Below are positions 55,572-62,786 of a stretch of DNA of 64,000 nt, one piece after another (the stretch's first letter is position 1; each line of letters starts with the position of its first letter). This DNA is from a bacterium. GTDB taxonomy: Bacteria > Hydrothermota > Tepidihabitantia > SM23-42 > JAOAFX01. The stretch is from assembly GCA_036382775.1 (NCBI GenBank), contig DASVHD010000029.1:124001-188000 (forward strand), read 5' to 3'. The notes beneath the pieces are model-generated. The model did not search any database. It was not told where the DNA came from and saw only the letters and a list, made by a program, of their open reading frames with translations. The position numbers and the translations under genes were made by a program.

Positions 55572-57503
55572 TTATTTCCCGGCATCGGCCCGGGCAGCAA
55601 CATCTTGATCCCGCCGGTTCTCGTATTCCTCGCCCATTTCCTCGGGATACCCATAGGCCTTGGGATATAGCAATTTTCCCTTGGTGAAATTACCGTTGCC
55701 TTTTTCCTCCTCCACCGGCTTGTATAATTGCTTAATCACCGGATCGTCCCGATCAGCCATTACGATATAGGAAACTTCACGGTTGGGTTCGCCGTAGACC
55801 GTAAACACTGTATAACCTTTGTTCCAGTCATACCCGGTGTTGAACGGCCTGCCAATGGACGTCAGCGTCACGGTTGCCTCAGTTTCTTTTGTCAGCGCCC
55901 TGAAGTAGGACGGCATTTCAACCCTGCCCTCGCCGGACGAGTTCAGTTTGACTTTACCCCGGTACAGGCACAGGTTCTCCGGCGACTCCACAAAATTATG
56001 CCGCAGGGTCTTGTTCTGAGGATCCAGCGGGTGATCGATTAGGAACGAACCGCTGCCTTTGCTCAGGCTGCCGGTAATATGAACATTGCCATCGAACCAC
56101 CCGGCCCATAGAGTACCCCCGCCAGATACCTCACTATATATACCATATTTATTACCCGTTCCCGCGCCATAGGCAGAAAATCGACCGCCATAAGCAAAAT
56201 AGGTGCCGTCATGTTCGCTATATACACTAATGCCATAAGCATCGTTGAAGTTACCTGCCGGCGAATAAGCACTCGTAGCTAATGCGATATTACGACCGCC
56301 CGCCGCGCCACCAGCGTAAAATAAACCACCATAGCATTGTCCTCCGCCACTGTTAGTAACGCTATCTCTTATACCAACTACGGCTGAATTACTGGTTACA
56401 TTAAGATTCAGTCTTAAGCCTAAAAGAGAAGAAGCACTGCTCCAGGTTTGGCCCAAATGGTTATGCGAATTCGGTGCTTGCCAGGTGTCGGCTCCACCAG
56501 CGTCGGAGGTGAGCACGTAGCCACTCGCGGCGCCAGTAGGTATCAACAAGCCGTTGGTTCTTGTGGTTCCGTTCACGTGTAAAAGGTTACTCGGACTGGT
56601 TGTCCCGATGCCGACGTTGCCATTTTGATCGATACGCATTCGTTCGGCGCCGTTAACAATCGCCAATTGACCCACGCCATACCAATCAGGCATTCCTATT
56701 TTTACCGTATATGCATCAACAAAAGGATCGATCACAAACTGCTTTCTGTCATCTCCGGTTGATACCGCAAACGTTGCTGCCGGGTTCGCCGTCAAGATGC
56801 CGACATTGCCAGATGTAAAGTAACTTTTGCCGGATCGGCTGATGACAAATTTATCAGCGCCATTGTATCCAAAAGTAAGCCCTTGGGCGCCATCGTGAAC
56901 GCTTTCCCAGTAGTTGGCTCCGTTCGTTATACGAATTCCATTGCCGTAATTCGACCCAGATCCGTTCACAGTAAGAATCGCTCCCGGATCCCCCGTGCCG
57001 ATACCAACATTGCCCGAGACACCAGAATAGATGTTGTTGCCGGAAAAAATCCAGTCCGTATCTGACTTGGCGCTACGCGCGTAAATAGCCGTATCAGAAT
57101 AAGTTGATGTATACGCGTATGGCGATGATACGATCTGGGTCCGGGGCGATACGACCTGCCCGGCAACGGTCAATTGCAGATAACGGCTGATGCTGGCCGT
57201 GAACACCGAATCCGGGATCGGCGTATTAGTTCCCAGGAGCACGTTGAATATCCCCTTGTCAACACTTACCGCAGGTTTAGTTTCAGACCATTTTTGAGTG
57301 CCACCAGATATGGCATTGAATATAGCAAATGACATCGAAATCGACGGATTCGTGATCGGAGCGCCGAGCGTGTCGGTTAAATAGCCCTGGTAATTGAGCA
57401 CGCGCGGTGCAAAGCGCGCATTACCTTCATTTTTAAAAACTGTTTGGCTGAATGCCAGAATAACAGATATAATACTAATTATCATTAATTTTTTGGACTT
57501 CAT
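55572..57503 (-). CDS. fibre-like surface protein with shared N- and C-terminal modules
   Basis: 643 residues from ATG 57503 (AAAGGAGG upstream). Signal peptide, then the shared N-terminal module (about 30-145). Next comes a tail-fibre-like middle with GNVGIGTGDP, GNVGILTANP and GNVGIGTTSP units, each with a short beta segment as in phage-tail-like or S74-type surface proteins. A glycine-rich region with YGGLFYAGGAAGG and YFAYGGRFSAYG follows. The C-terminal module (about 525-620; DHPLDPQNKTLRHNF, GRVEMPSYFRALTKE) is also found in the two large repeat proteins. There is no autochaperone peptidase motif. It is probably a secreted trimeric fibre. Confidence 0.82.
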   Translation of the reverse strand: MKSKKLMIISIISVILAFSQTVFKNEGNARFAPRVLNYQGYLTDTLGAPITNPSISMSFAIFNAISGGTQKWSETKPAVSVDKGIFNVLLGTNTPIPDSVFTASISRYLQLTVAGQVVSPRTQIVSSPYAYTSTYSDTAIYARSAKSDTDWIFSGNNIYSGVSGNVGIGTGDPGAILTVNGSGSNYGNGIRITNGANYWESVHDGAQGLTFGYNGADKFVISRSGKSYFTSGNVGILTANPAATFAVSTGDDRKQFVIDPFVDAYTVKIGMPDWYGVGQLAIVNGAERMRIDQNGNVGIGTTSPSNLLHVNGTTRTNGLLIPTGAASGYVLTSDAGGADTWQAPNSHNHLGQTWSSASSLLGLRLNLNVTSNSAVVGIRDSVTNSGGGQCYGGLFYAGGAAGGRNIALATSAYSPAGNFNDAYGISVYSEHDGTYFAYGGRFSAYGAGTGNKYGIYSEVSGGGTLWAGWFDGNVHITGSLSKGSGSFLIDHPLDPQNKTLRHNFVESPENLCLYRGKVKLNSSGEGRVEMPSYFRALTKETEATVTLTSIGRPFNTGYDWNKGYTVFTVYGEPNREVSYIVMADRDDPVIKQLYKPVEEEKGNGNFTKGKLLYPKAYGYPEEMGEEYENRRDQDVAARADAGK

Positions 57504-57569
57504 GAAGTCCTCCTTTATTGGGTACACTATAGCAATTAGGTAATTGACAACTGCACAAGCAGAAATACA

Positions 57570-57621
57570 GGATTCCCGCATACGCGGAAAAAAACCCCGT
57601 TAGATTCCGTGTCTAACGGGG
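57570..57621. repeat. GGATTCCCGC..TAACGGGG element, copy 4
   Basis: GGATTCCCGCATACGCGG, then CCCCGTTAGATTCCGTGTCT and AACGGGG, a rearranged copy between the surface gene and khpA. Confidence 0.55.
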
Positions 57622-57647
57622 TAGACAGAATAAAGAACGAATATTCT

Positions 57648-57878
57648 TTATTCGAGGATCTCTATTACCGCGCGTTTTCCTTGCTTCATTGCCACGGCGG
57701 CAATGATCGTCCTGATCGCGCTTGCTGTTCTGCCTTTTTTACCGATCACCTTACCCATATCGCCTTCGCCGACCCTGAGTTCATAAATAATGCTCTTGTC
57801 GCCGGAGATTTCTTTTATCACAACTTTTTCCGGATTATCCACTAACGCTTTTACAATGATTTCCACAAGCTCTTTCAT
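57648..57878 (-). CDS. khpA: KH-domain RNA-binding protein KhpA
   Basis: 76 residues, a single KH domain of the YlqC/KhpA type: VEIIVKALVDNPEKVVIKEI, then GKVIGKKG (42-49), the RNA-binding GxxG loop, then RTASAIRTIIAAVAMKQGKR. It binds RNA and usually pairs with KhpB. Here it is alone: no rpsP, rimM or trmD is adjacent, as often occurs elsewhere. A strong promoter TTGACA-N17-TATAGT lies at 58039-58067, with a leader of about 150 bases. Confidence 0.95.
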   Translation of the reverse strand: MKELVEIIVKALVDNPEKVVIKEISGDKSIIYELRVGEGDMGKVIGKKGRTASAIRTIIAAVAMKQGKRAVIEILE

Positions 57879-58038
57879 GACCAGCCTCCTTCGGTTGCAA
57901 TCAGGTTAGCTTCAGTATTTGCAGATGAACCCCTTACGAAATCCAATACTCGATGCGATCCCGATTTATTGTTTGCTTCTGAGCTTGTAACGACTGTCTT
58001 TTTCTATTCAGTCGCTATCTCTCGTCTTTCTTAATATA

Positions 58039-58067
58039 ACTATATAACAAATGCGAACGTTTGTCAA
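58039..58067 (-). promoter_or_regulatory. promoter of khpA
   Basis: TTGACA, 17 bases, TATAGT on the minus strand. Confidence 0.7.
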
Positions 58068-58084
58068 GATGCAGATACATATAA

Positions 58085-58152
58085 CATTTAGTTTATCTGG
58101 TCTATCTGGTTTAACCAGATAGACGAAAAAGACATGAAAAACTAAATAGACT
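58085..58152 (-). repeat. GTCTATTTAGTT 3'-end element, copy 2
   Basis: GTCTATCTGGTT (58100-58111), one base, AACCAGATAGAC (58113-58124), then CGAAAAAGACATGAAAAACT and AAATAGAC. It overlaps the radical SAM stop codon and supplies its last codons. Confidence 0.75.
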
Positions 58153-59239
58153 GTTTTTTTTCCATCATCAGCTGCTTTACCCATTCTCTTTGCGCCCAGA
58201 GAGCGCAGCCGCCCGTGGTTTCCTTCAGATCCTGATGGTGCTCGCGAATCGCAGCGAGCAACTTTGACCCAAGGGCTTGCTTTAGTGTACCATCGCGGAC
58301 ATCAGTGTCTGAATACGGGGCGAACGGGCACGGTTCCACATCGCCGTCGGCATTAACATGGATAAATCCCCGGCCGGCAGCCAGGCATCCGCCGAATTCG
58401 GTCTCGTCGCCCGGCAGCATGACAAAGAGCGCGCGCACGCTCTGCCTGAATCCCGCGACAAGTTCGATCATTTCCCGTTTCTGTTCCTCGGTCAGGACCA
58501 ATCCTTCAGAATCTTCCTGGATCGGCACGTATTCGACGAAGAAAAAAGCCCGGCTGCCCAGGGTAACGAGCCGTTCGAGAAAATCACGGTTCGCGACCGC
58601 CGAAAAGTTCAGGCTCGTGACCGTGAACGATACGGCCCAGAAAAGCTTTTTTGCGCGGAAGACACTGATCGCCCGGTCGAGCTGCGCCAGGATGCCGCGT
58701 CCCCGGCGGTCCTCAGTATCTTCAGGCAGGCCTTCCAGGCTTAGTACCGGGATGATATTTTCATGACGGCGCAGGAACATGCCCCAATCTTCATTCACGA
58801 GCGTACCGTTCGTGAACAAAGGGAACACAATCTCCGGGAATTCGGCCGTGATATTCAGGATCTCGGGCCGAAGCAGGGGTTCTCCGCCGGCTAAGAAGAC
58901 CACCGAGATACCAAGTTCTGACGCGTCTTTGAGCAGGGAGCGCAACCGGTCAGGGCTGAGTTCGTTTTTTCTATTGTTTTCTTCTGACCTGAGAAGGCGT
59001 GAATAACAGCCGACGCAGCGCAGGTTGCATTGCCGTGTGATGCTGATGATCATGACCGCCGGTACGATCAGGCCGCGCTGTTCGTTTTGCCTGCGCCTCT
59101 GCCGCGCTTGCCTTTGATAAAGAAGGATACGGAAAAAAGACCATGCCGCGCGCGGGTCGGTCCAGAACTTTCCCAGAGCTTCGCGGAAAAGATCCGCGAG
59201 AGCGCGATCGAAAAGAAAGCGAAAATTATTCGCGCTCAT
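58142..59239 (-). CDS. radical SAM protein with C-terminal cluster region
   Basis: 365 residues. The iron-sulfur and SAM signature CNLRCVGC lies at 71-78, followed by FLAGGEPLLRPE (the GGEP motif) and LFTNGTL. The C-terminal part has GGCLAAGRGFIHVNADGDVE, then PCPFAPYSD, and a last GGCAL, which is like a SPASM/twitch auxiliary cluster. These occur in peptide-modifying enzymes or heme-biosynthesis-type proteins. Which one is unclear. ATG 59239 has no Shine-Dalgarno, but two hairpins precede it. The final QSI and stop come from a repeat element. Confidence 0.88.
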   Translation of the reverse strand: MSANNFRFLFDRALADLFREALGKFWTDPRAAWSFFRILLYQRQARQRRRQNEQRGLIVPAVMIISITRQCNLRCVGCYSRLLRSEENNRKNELSPDRLRSLLKDASELGISVVFLAGGEPLLRPEILNITAEFPEIVFPLFTNGTLVNEDWGMFLRRHENIIPVLSLEGLPEDTEDRRGRGILAQLDRAISVFRAKKLFWAVSFTVTSLNFSAVANRDFLERLVTLGSRAFFFVEYVPIQEDSEGLVLTEEQKREMIELVAGFRQSVRALFVMLPGDETEFGGCLAAGRGFIHVNADGDVEPCPFAPYSDTDVRDGTLKQALGSKLLAAIREHHQDLKETTGGCALWAQREWVKQLMMEKKQSI

Positions 59240-59240
59240 G

Positions 59241-59279
59241 GTTCGCTACGCGAACGGTATTGGATCATCTTCGATGATC
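59241..59279 (-). promoter_or_regulatory. two hairpins in the radical SAM leader
   Basis: GTTCGC TAC GCGAAC (59241-59255) and GATCATC TTC GATGATC (59263-59279) lie directly before ATG 59239, with the palindrome GCGCTAGCGC further up. They could control translation; there is no ribosome site. Confidence 0.45.
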
Positions 59280-59315
59280 GGGAGAGAGCGCTAGCGCGCC
59301 GGGAAGACATAAACC

Positions 59316-59343
59316 AGTATAACTAAATAGTAATATTTAGCAA
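59316..59343 (-). promoter_or_regulatory. promoter of the radical SAM gene
   Basis: TTGCTA, 16 bases, TATACT on the minus strand. The leader is about 70 bases. Confidence 0.5.
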
Positions 59344-59427
59344 GAAACTATTTTATCTTTCTGATTTAAACGATAAAGAATAAAAAGCAAAACACCTGAG
59401 ATTACCGCTCCTCGTTCCTCAGGACTC

Positions 59428-59490
59428 CAGTTATCCCCCCCACCCTTACCCTCCCCCTCGAGGGGGGAGGAAAAAGGAGGGGGTGAAAGG
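59428..59490. repeat. CCCTCCCCC element, copy 3
   Basis: CACCCTTACCCTCCCCCTCG, then AGGGGGGAGGAAAAAGGAGG and GGGTGAAAGG; the two halves pair around CTCGAG. Confidence 0.6.
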
Positions 59491-59518
59491 TTGCGCACAA
59501 AGAGTGCTCGCAATGACC
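59488..59518. repeat. GCTCGCAATGAC element, copy 3
   Basis: AGGTTGCGCACAAAGAGTGC, then TCGCAATGACC. Confidence 0.55.
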
Positions 59519-59521
59519 TCA

Positions 59522-59577
59522 AAATCTAGTTTTTTATTTCACCAGATAAACGAAAAAAACAAGAGAAACTAATAGAC
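59522..59577 (-). repeat. GTCTATTTAGTT 3'-end element, copy 3
   Basis: CTAGTTTTTTATTTCACCAG, then ATAAACGAAAAAAACAAGAG and AAACTAATAGAC, ending 3 bases before the stop of the large repeat protein. Confidence 0.65.
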
Positions 59578-59579
59578 TA

Positions 59580-62471
59580 TTAATTTCCGTTTTCCTGCAG
59601 CATCCGTTTTATATCCTCATGTCTCTTTCTTCCTGCCTCGGTGCGGAACTGAAATTTTCTGCCGTCCCCGTTTTTATCAAGCAGGTCCTTGCCGTAGATC
59701 AAACCGACGTCGTCCAAAGAACGGCCGGCCAGAGCGCCGGACTTGGGTTGCACCACGGGTGTCATCGCTTTGCAGATCTCGGCGGTCACGTCCTTGCGTT
59801 CGCCGGTGACGGTCCAGTAAACCTTGGTTCCGGGCTTGCCGCCGATGGCAAAATGATTCCCGCTGACGTCCTCGGCAATATAAACGTCCGAAGTGCCGAC
59901 GCCGGTCAATTGGATCATGGGATTTTTATTTAAGGCGTCGAAATAATCCGGCAGCTGCACATCCACCCGGCCCTTGGAGCCGATCATTGCCGAGCCTCGA
60001 TAAAACATCACCGCTTCCGACGAATTCATGGAATACTGATTGAGGATCTTGTTGTCCGGATCAAGCGGGTGATCCACGGCAAAACCGGCAAATCCCTGAA
60101 CCACCTGATAGCAGCGTAGCTGATCGTCGCCGCTTGCCGTTGTCCCGTTAAAAGCGGCGGAGTTTCTCCAATATATAGGAACTACAGAATGCTCTCCGGT
60201 CGCAAAACTATAACTACCATCAGCAGTATCATCAGCCCCTCCGGCCACGGTCGCACAGTAGCCGGCATAGTTCAAAACTCCTCCACTAACGGTTGAAAAG
60301 CTACTGCCAGTGATATTATGATCCCCGCCGGACACGGTCGCATAAAAAGAGTTTGCGCGGTTATACGCTCCTCCGGCCACGGTCGCATAGTAGCCGCCGG
60401 CATAGTTATTCATCCCGCCGCCCACGGTCGCGTAATCTGCATAGACGGTATCATTCTTACCTCCTGCCACGGTCGCATATTGGTAGCTGGCACTGTTATT
60501 GCTTCCCCCGCCTACGAATGCATATCGACTGAGCGCGGAATTGTTCCAGCCGCCAGCCACGATCGCGCCGGTATCGCTCGATGCATCACCCGCTAGATTG
60601 CTATAGCCGGACAGAACACCGCCATATGGGGCTTTTACCGAATCCGCACAACCTCCGGAAATGGACGCGAAAGGTCGGCTTGCAGTATTGCCAAATCCAC
60701 CGCCCACATACGCACCTTTTGCGATCGCTGAATTGTTCCAGCCGCCGGCCACGGTCGCGCCGGTATCGGTATCCGCGTCCCCGGCCCGGTTTTTCCAGCC
60801 AGAACCCACGCCGCTGAATGTCGCCCATGCCGAATCTCCATAACCTCCGCCAATAGTCGATTGCTCACCGAGTGCAAGATTGGCTTGCCCTCCGGCGATC
60901 GTCGCGAAAGGTCCAGTTGCATCATTGCCAGATCCCCCGCCCACGGTTGACGTGTTCCCGCCGGCAATATTGTTCATCCCGCCGCTCAAGGTCGTATTCT
61001 GGTTGATCGCGGTGTTATTATATCCCCCGCCCACGGTCGAGTAGGCGCTACCCGCGTAATTGGAATATCCGCCGGCCACGGTCGCCGCGTATCCATTGGC
61101 AGTGTCAGACCATCCCCCGCCAACGGTGGTCAGCATGCTGTAGGCCGCGTTGTTCCCTCCGCCGGCCACGGTCGCATAACCCGCGCCGGCCGTGTTGCCG
61201 ATCCCCCCGGCTACGGTCGCATAGTCATAGCTGGCAACGTTGTTGTTCCCGCCGCTTACAGTCGCAATATAACCGCTGGCAGTGTTATTGAATCCTCCGC
61301 CTACGAATGTATATTTATCGATTGCGGAGTTGTCCTTGCCGCCAGCCACGACCGCGGCAGTATCTGTCACAACATCGCCGGCGAGGTTGGAGTAGCCGGA
61401 ACCCACGCCGCCGTAGTAAGCTTTTGCCGAATCCGCATAACCTCCGCCAACGGTCGCCCAGGCGTTGTTCGCGACATTGGCGTATCCTCCGGCCACGGTC
61501 GAATAATCCCCAGAGGCCGTGTTGCTGGCTCCTCCGGCCAAGGATCCATAATTGCCGCTGGCGGTGTTGCCAAACCCACCACCTACGGTTCCGGCATAGC
61601 CGCCGGCTCGATTTCTAATCCCGCCAAATGCAGACGCATAATAGTTACCGGCGATATTATAAAGCCCGCCGCCAACCGTGCAATATTTGTAATTTTGACC
61701 CGCGACGCCGGTAGTACAGGCCCCGCCGAAATTCACGTGCGTGCTGTCGGCGTTGCCAAGCAGAACGTTACCGGCGCGGGCAAGACCCCACCGGCCGCCG
61801 GTCTGGAGCGTCGTATCCGCGCCGTCGGAAATAAGATAATTCCAATCGGCGTCGGCGCCGACGACATCGGTCGCGGGCTGCCAGGCAACACCGGTCCACT
61901 TGATAACCTGATTGGTCGAAGCGCCGGCGCGCGCGATCTTGGCCATGGTCACCGCGGTGTCAATGATCATCGGCGTGAAGATGGAATTCACCTGGCTTTC
62001 ATTGACATACCGCGCGTCCAGGGCCGTCGTGTCCTTGCCCTGCAAGAGACGCGCGTATGCCGCCGTGTCCGAATTGGTCGCGGTATAGGCATACGGAACC
62101 GACACGATCCTGGTGCGCGGCGCCAGAGTAATGCCGGCAACGGTCAGTTCCAGCCAGCGGTCCACGCTTTTCGTGAACACCGTATCCGGGATCGGCGTAA
62201 GAGTCCCCAAGAGCACGCTGAAAATACCCTTGCTGATGCTTATCGGCTGTGTTTCATACCACAGCTGCGTTCCGCCGCCGGACGATGACCAGATGCCGAA
62301 GGTCATGGAGACCGCGGGATTGGTGATGGGATTGCCCAGTGTGTCCGTGAGATAACCCTGGTAATTGAGCAGGCGCGGCGCAAGGCGCGCGTTGCCTTCG
62401 TTTTTAAAGACTGACTGGCTGAAAGCGACTGCCAGAATAATTGCTATGCATATTCCCGATTTGTTAATCAT
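59580..62471 (-). CDS. giant YadA-head-like repeat surface protein
   Basis: 963 residues. Signal peptide, the shared N-terminal module (about 25-145), a spacer with DADWNYLISDGADTTLQTGG, and then about 32 units of 16 residues (pattern YATVAGGYSNTASG) up to about 770. These resemble left-handed beta-roll head repeats of trimeric autotransporters but use Gly-Gly-Gly turns. The C-terminal module (HPLDPDNKILNQYSMNSSEA, DVQLPDYFDALNKNPMIQLT, FAIGGKPGTKVYWTVTGERK) ends the protein. There is no YadA barrel, so export is through another route. Long units recur within it, a higher-order triple repeat. Confidence 0.83.
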   Translation of the reverse strand: MINKSGICIAIILAVAFSQSVFKNEGNARLAPRLLNYQGYLTDTLGNPITNPAVSMTFGIWSSSGGGTQLWYETQPISISKGIFSVLLGTLTPIPDTVFTKSVDRWLELTVAGITLAPRTRIVSVPYAYTATNSDTAAYARLLQGKDTTALDARYVNESQVNSIFTPMIIDTAVTMAKIARAGASTNQVIKWTGVAWQPATDVVGADADWNYLISDGADTTLQTGGRWGLARAGNVLLGNADSTHVNFGGACTTGVAGQNYKYCTVGGGLYNIAGNYYASAFGGIRNRAGGYAGTVGGGFGNTASGNYGSLAGGASNTASGDYSTVAGGYANVANNAWATVGGGYADSAKAYYGGVGSGYSNLAGDVVTDTAAVVAGGKDNSAIDKYTFVGGGFNNTASGYIATVSGGNNNVASYDYATVAGGIGNTAGAGYATVAGGGNNAAYSMLTTVGGGWSDTANGYAATVAGGYSNYAGSAYSTVGGGYNNTAINQNTTLSGGMNNIAGGNTSTVGGGSGNDATGPFATIAGGQANLALGEQSTIGGGYGDSAWATFSGVGSGWKNRAGDADTDTGATVAGGWNNSAIAKGAYVGGGFGNTASRPFASISGGCADSVKAPYGGVLSGYSNLAGDASSDTGAIVAGGWNNSALSRYAFVGGGSNNSASYQYATVAGGKNDTVYADYATVGGGMNNYAGGYYATVAGGAYNRANSFYATVSGGDHNITGSSFSTVSGGVLNYAGYCATVAGGADDTADGSYSFATGEHSVVPIYWRNSAAFNGTTASGDDQLRCYQVVQGFAGFAVDHPLDPDNKILNQYSMNSSEAVMFYRGSAMIGSKGRVDVQLPDYFDALNKNPMIQLTGVGTSDVYIAEDVSGNHFAIGGKPGTKVYWTVTGERKDVTAEICKAMTPVVQPKSGALAGRSLDDVGLIYGKDLLDKNGDGRKFQFRTEAGRKRHEDIKRMLQENGN

Positions 62472-62577
62472 AAAACCTCCCTTTTTTTCTGGTGATTATG
62501 TGATTATGTAATTATGTAATTTAGTAATTAACCGATTACTGATTAACAGTTTATTCAGCGTGGGACTTAAGTCAATG

Positions 62578-62652
62578 GCGTTAAAACGTTCAGAGCGTTA
62601 ATCTCGTTGAGATCGTTTGGAGCGCTTAAATCGTTAGTATTGTTTAGGTCGT
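62578..62652. repeat. degenerate CGTT words, copy 3
   Basis: GCGTTAAAACGTTCAGAGCG, then TTAATCTCGTTGAGATCGTT and TGGAGCGCTTAAATCGTTAG: CGTT every 9-11 bases. Confidence 0.6.
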
Positions 62653-62670
62653 AATGTCAACATCTTTTTT

Positions 62671-62760
62671 GTCACTCCTGAGGAAGCAGGAGTCCAGGAA
62701 TAAAAACTGGATTCCGTGTCCCTTCGTTTACCTCGAGACTGTTAGTAAACACGGAATGAC
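62671..62760. repeat. GGATTCC..GGAATGAC element, copy 5
   Basis: ACTCCTGAGGAAGCAGGAGT, then ACTGGATTCCGTGTCCCTTC and AGTAAACACGGAATGAC. ATTCCGTGT pairs with ACACGGAAT. Confidence 0.65.
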
Positions 62761-62786
62761 AAAATGCTCTTATTTGGGACTACGGA

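Larger units (their letters stand above)
59240..59579. other. radical SAM upstream region and repeats
   Basis: No gene is seen. It holds the leader hairpins (59241-59279), a promoter (59316-59343), the CCCTCCCC element (59428-59490), the GCTCGCAATGAC element (59488-59518) and the 3'-end element of the large surface gene (59522-59577). Confidence 0.7.
62472..62786. other. intergenic repeats upstream of the large repeat gene
   Basis: No gene. It holds GATTATGTAATTATG words (62489-62545), CGTT words (62578-62652) and a GGATTCC..GGAATGAC element (62671-62760). No clear promoter. Confidence 0.65.

Noticed and set aside
60180-61690. 48-bp periodicity in the giant surface gene, CRISPR-like at first sight
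   Set aside because: The period is 16 codons of an open frame, with no constant repeats separated by unique spacers.
61695-62288. 197-codon plus-strand frame opposite the giant repeat protein
   Set aside because: Antisense shadow of repeat-rich coding DNA.
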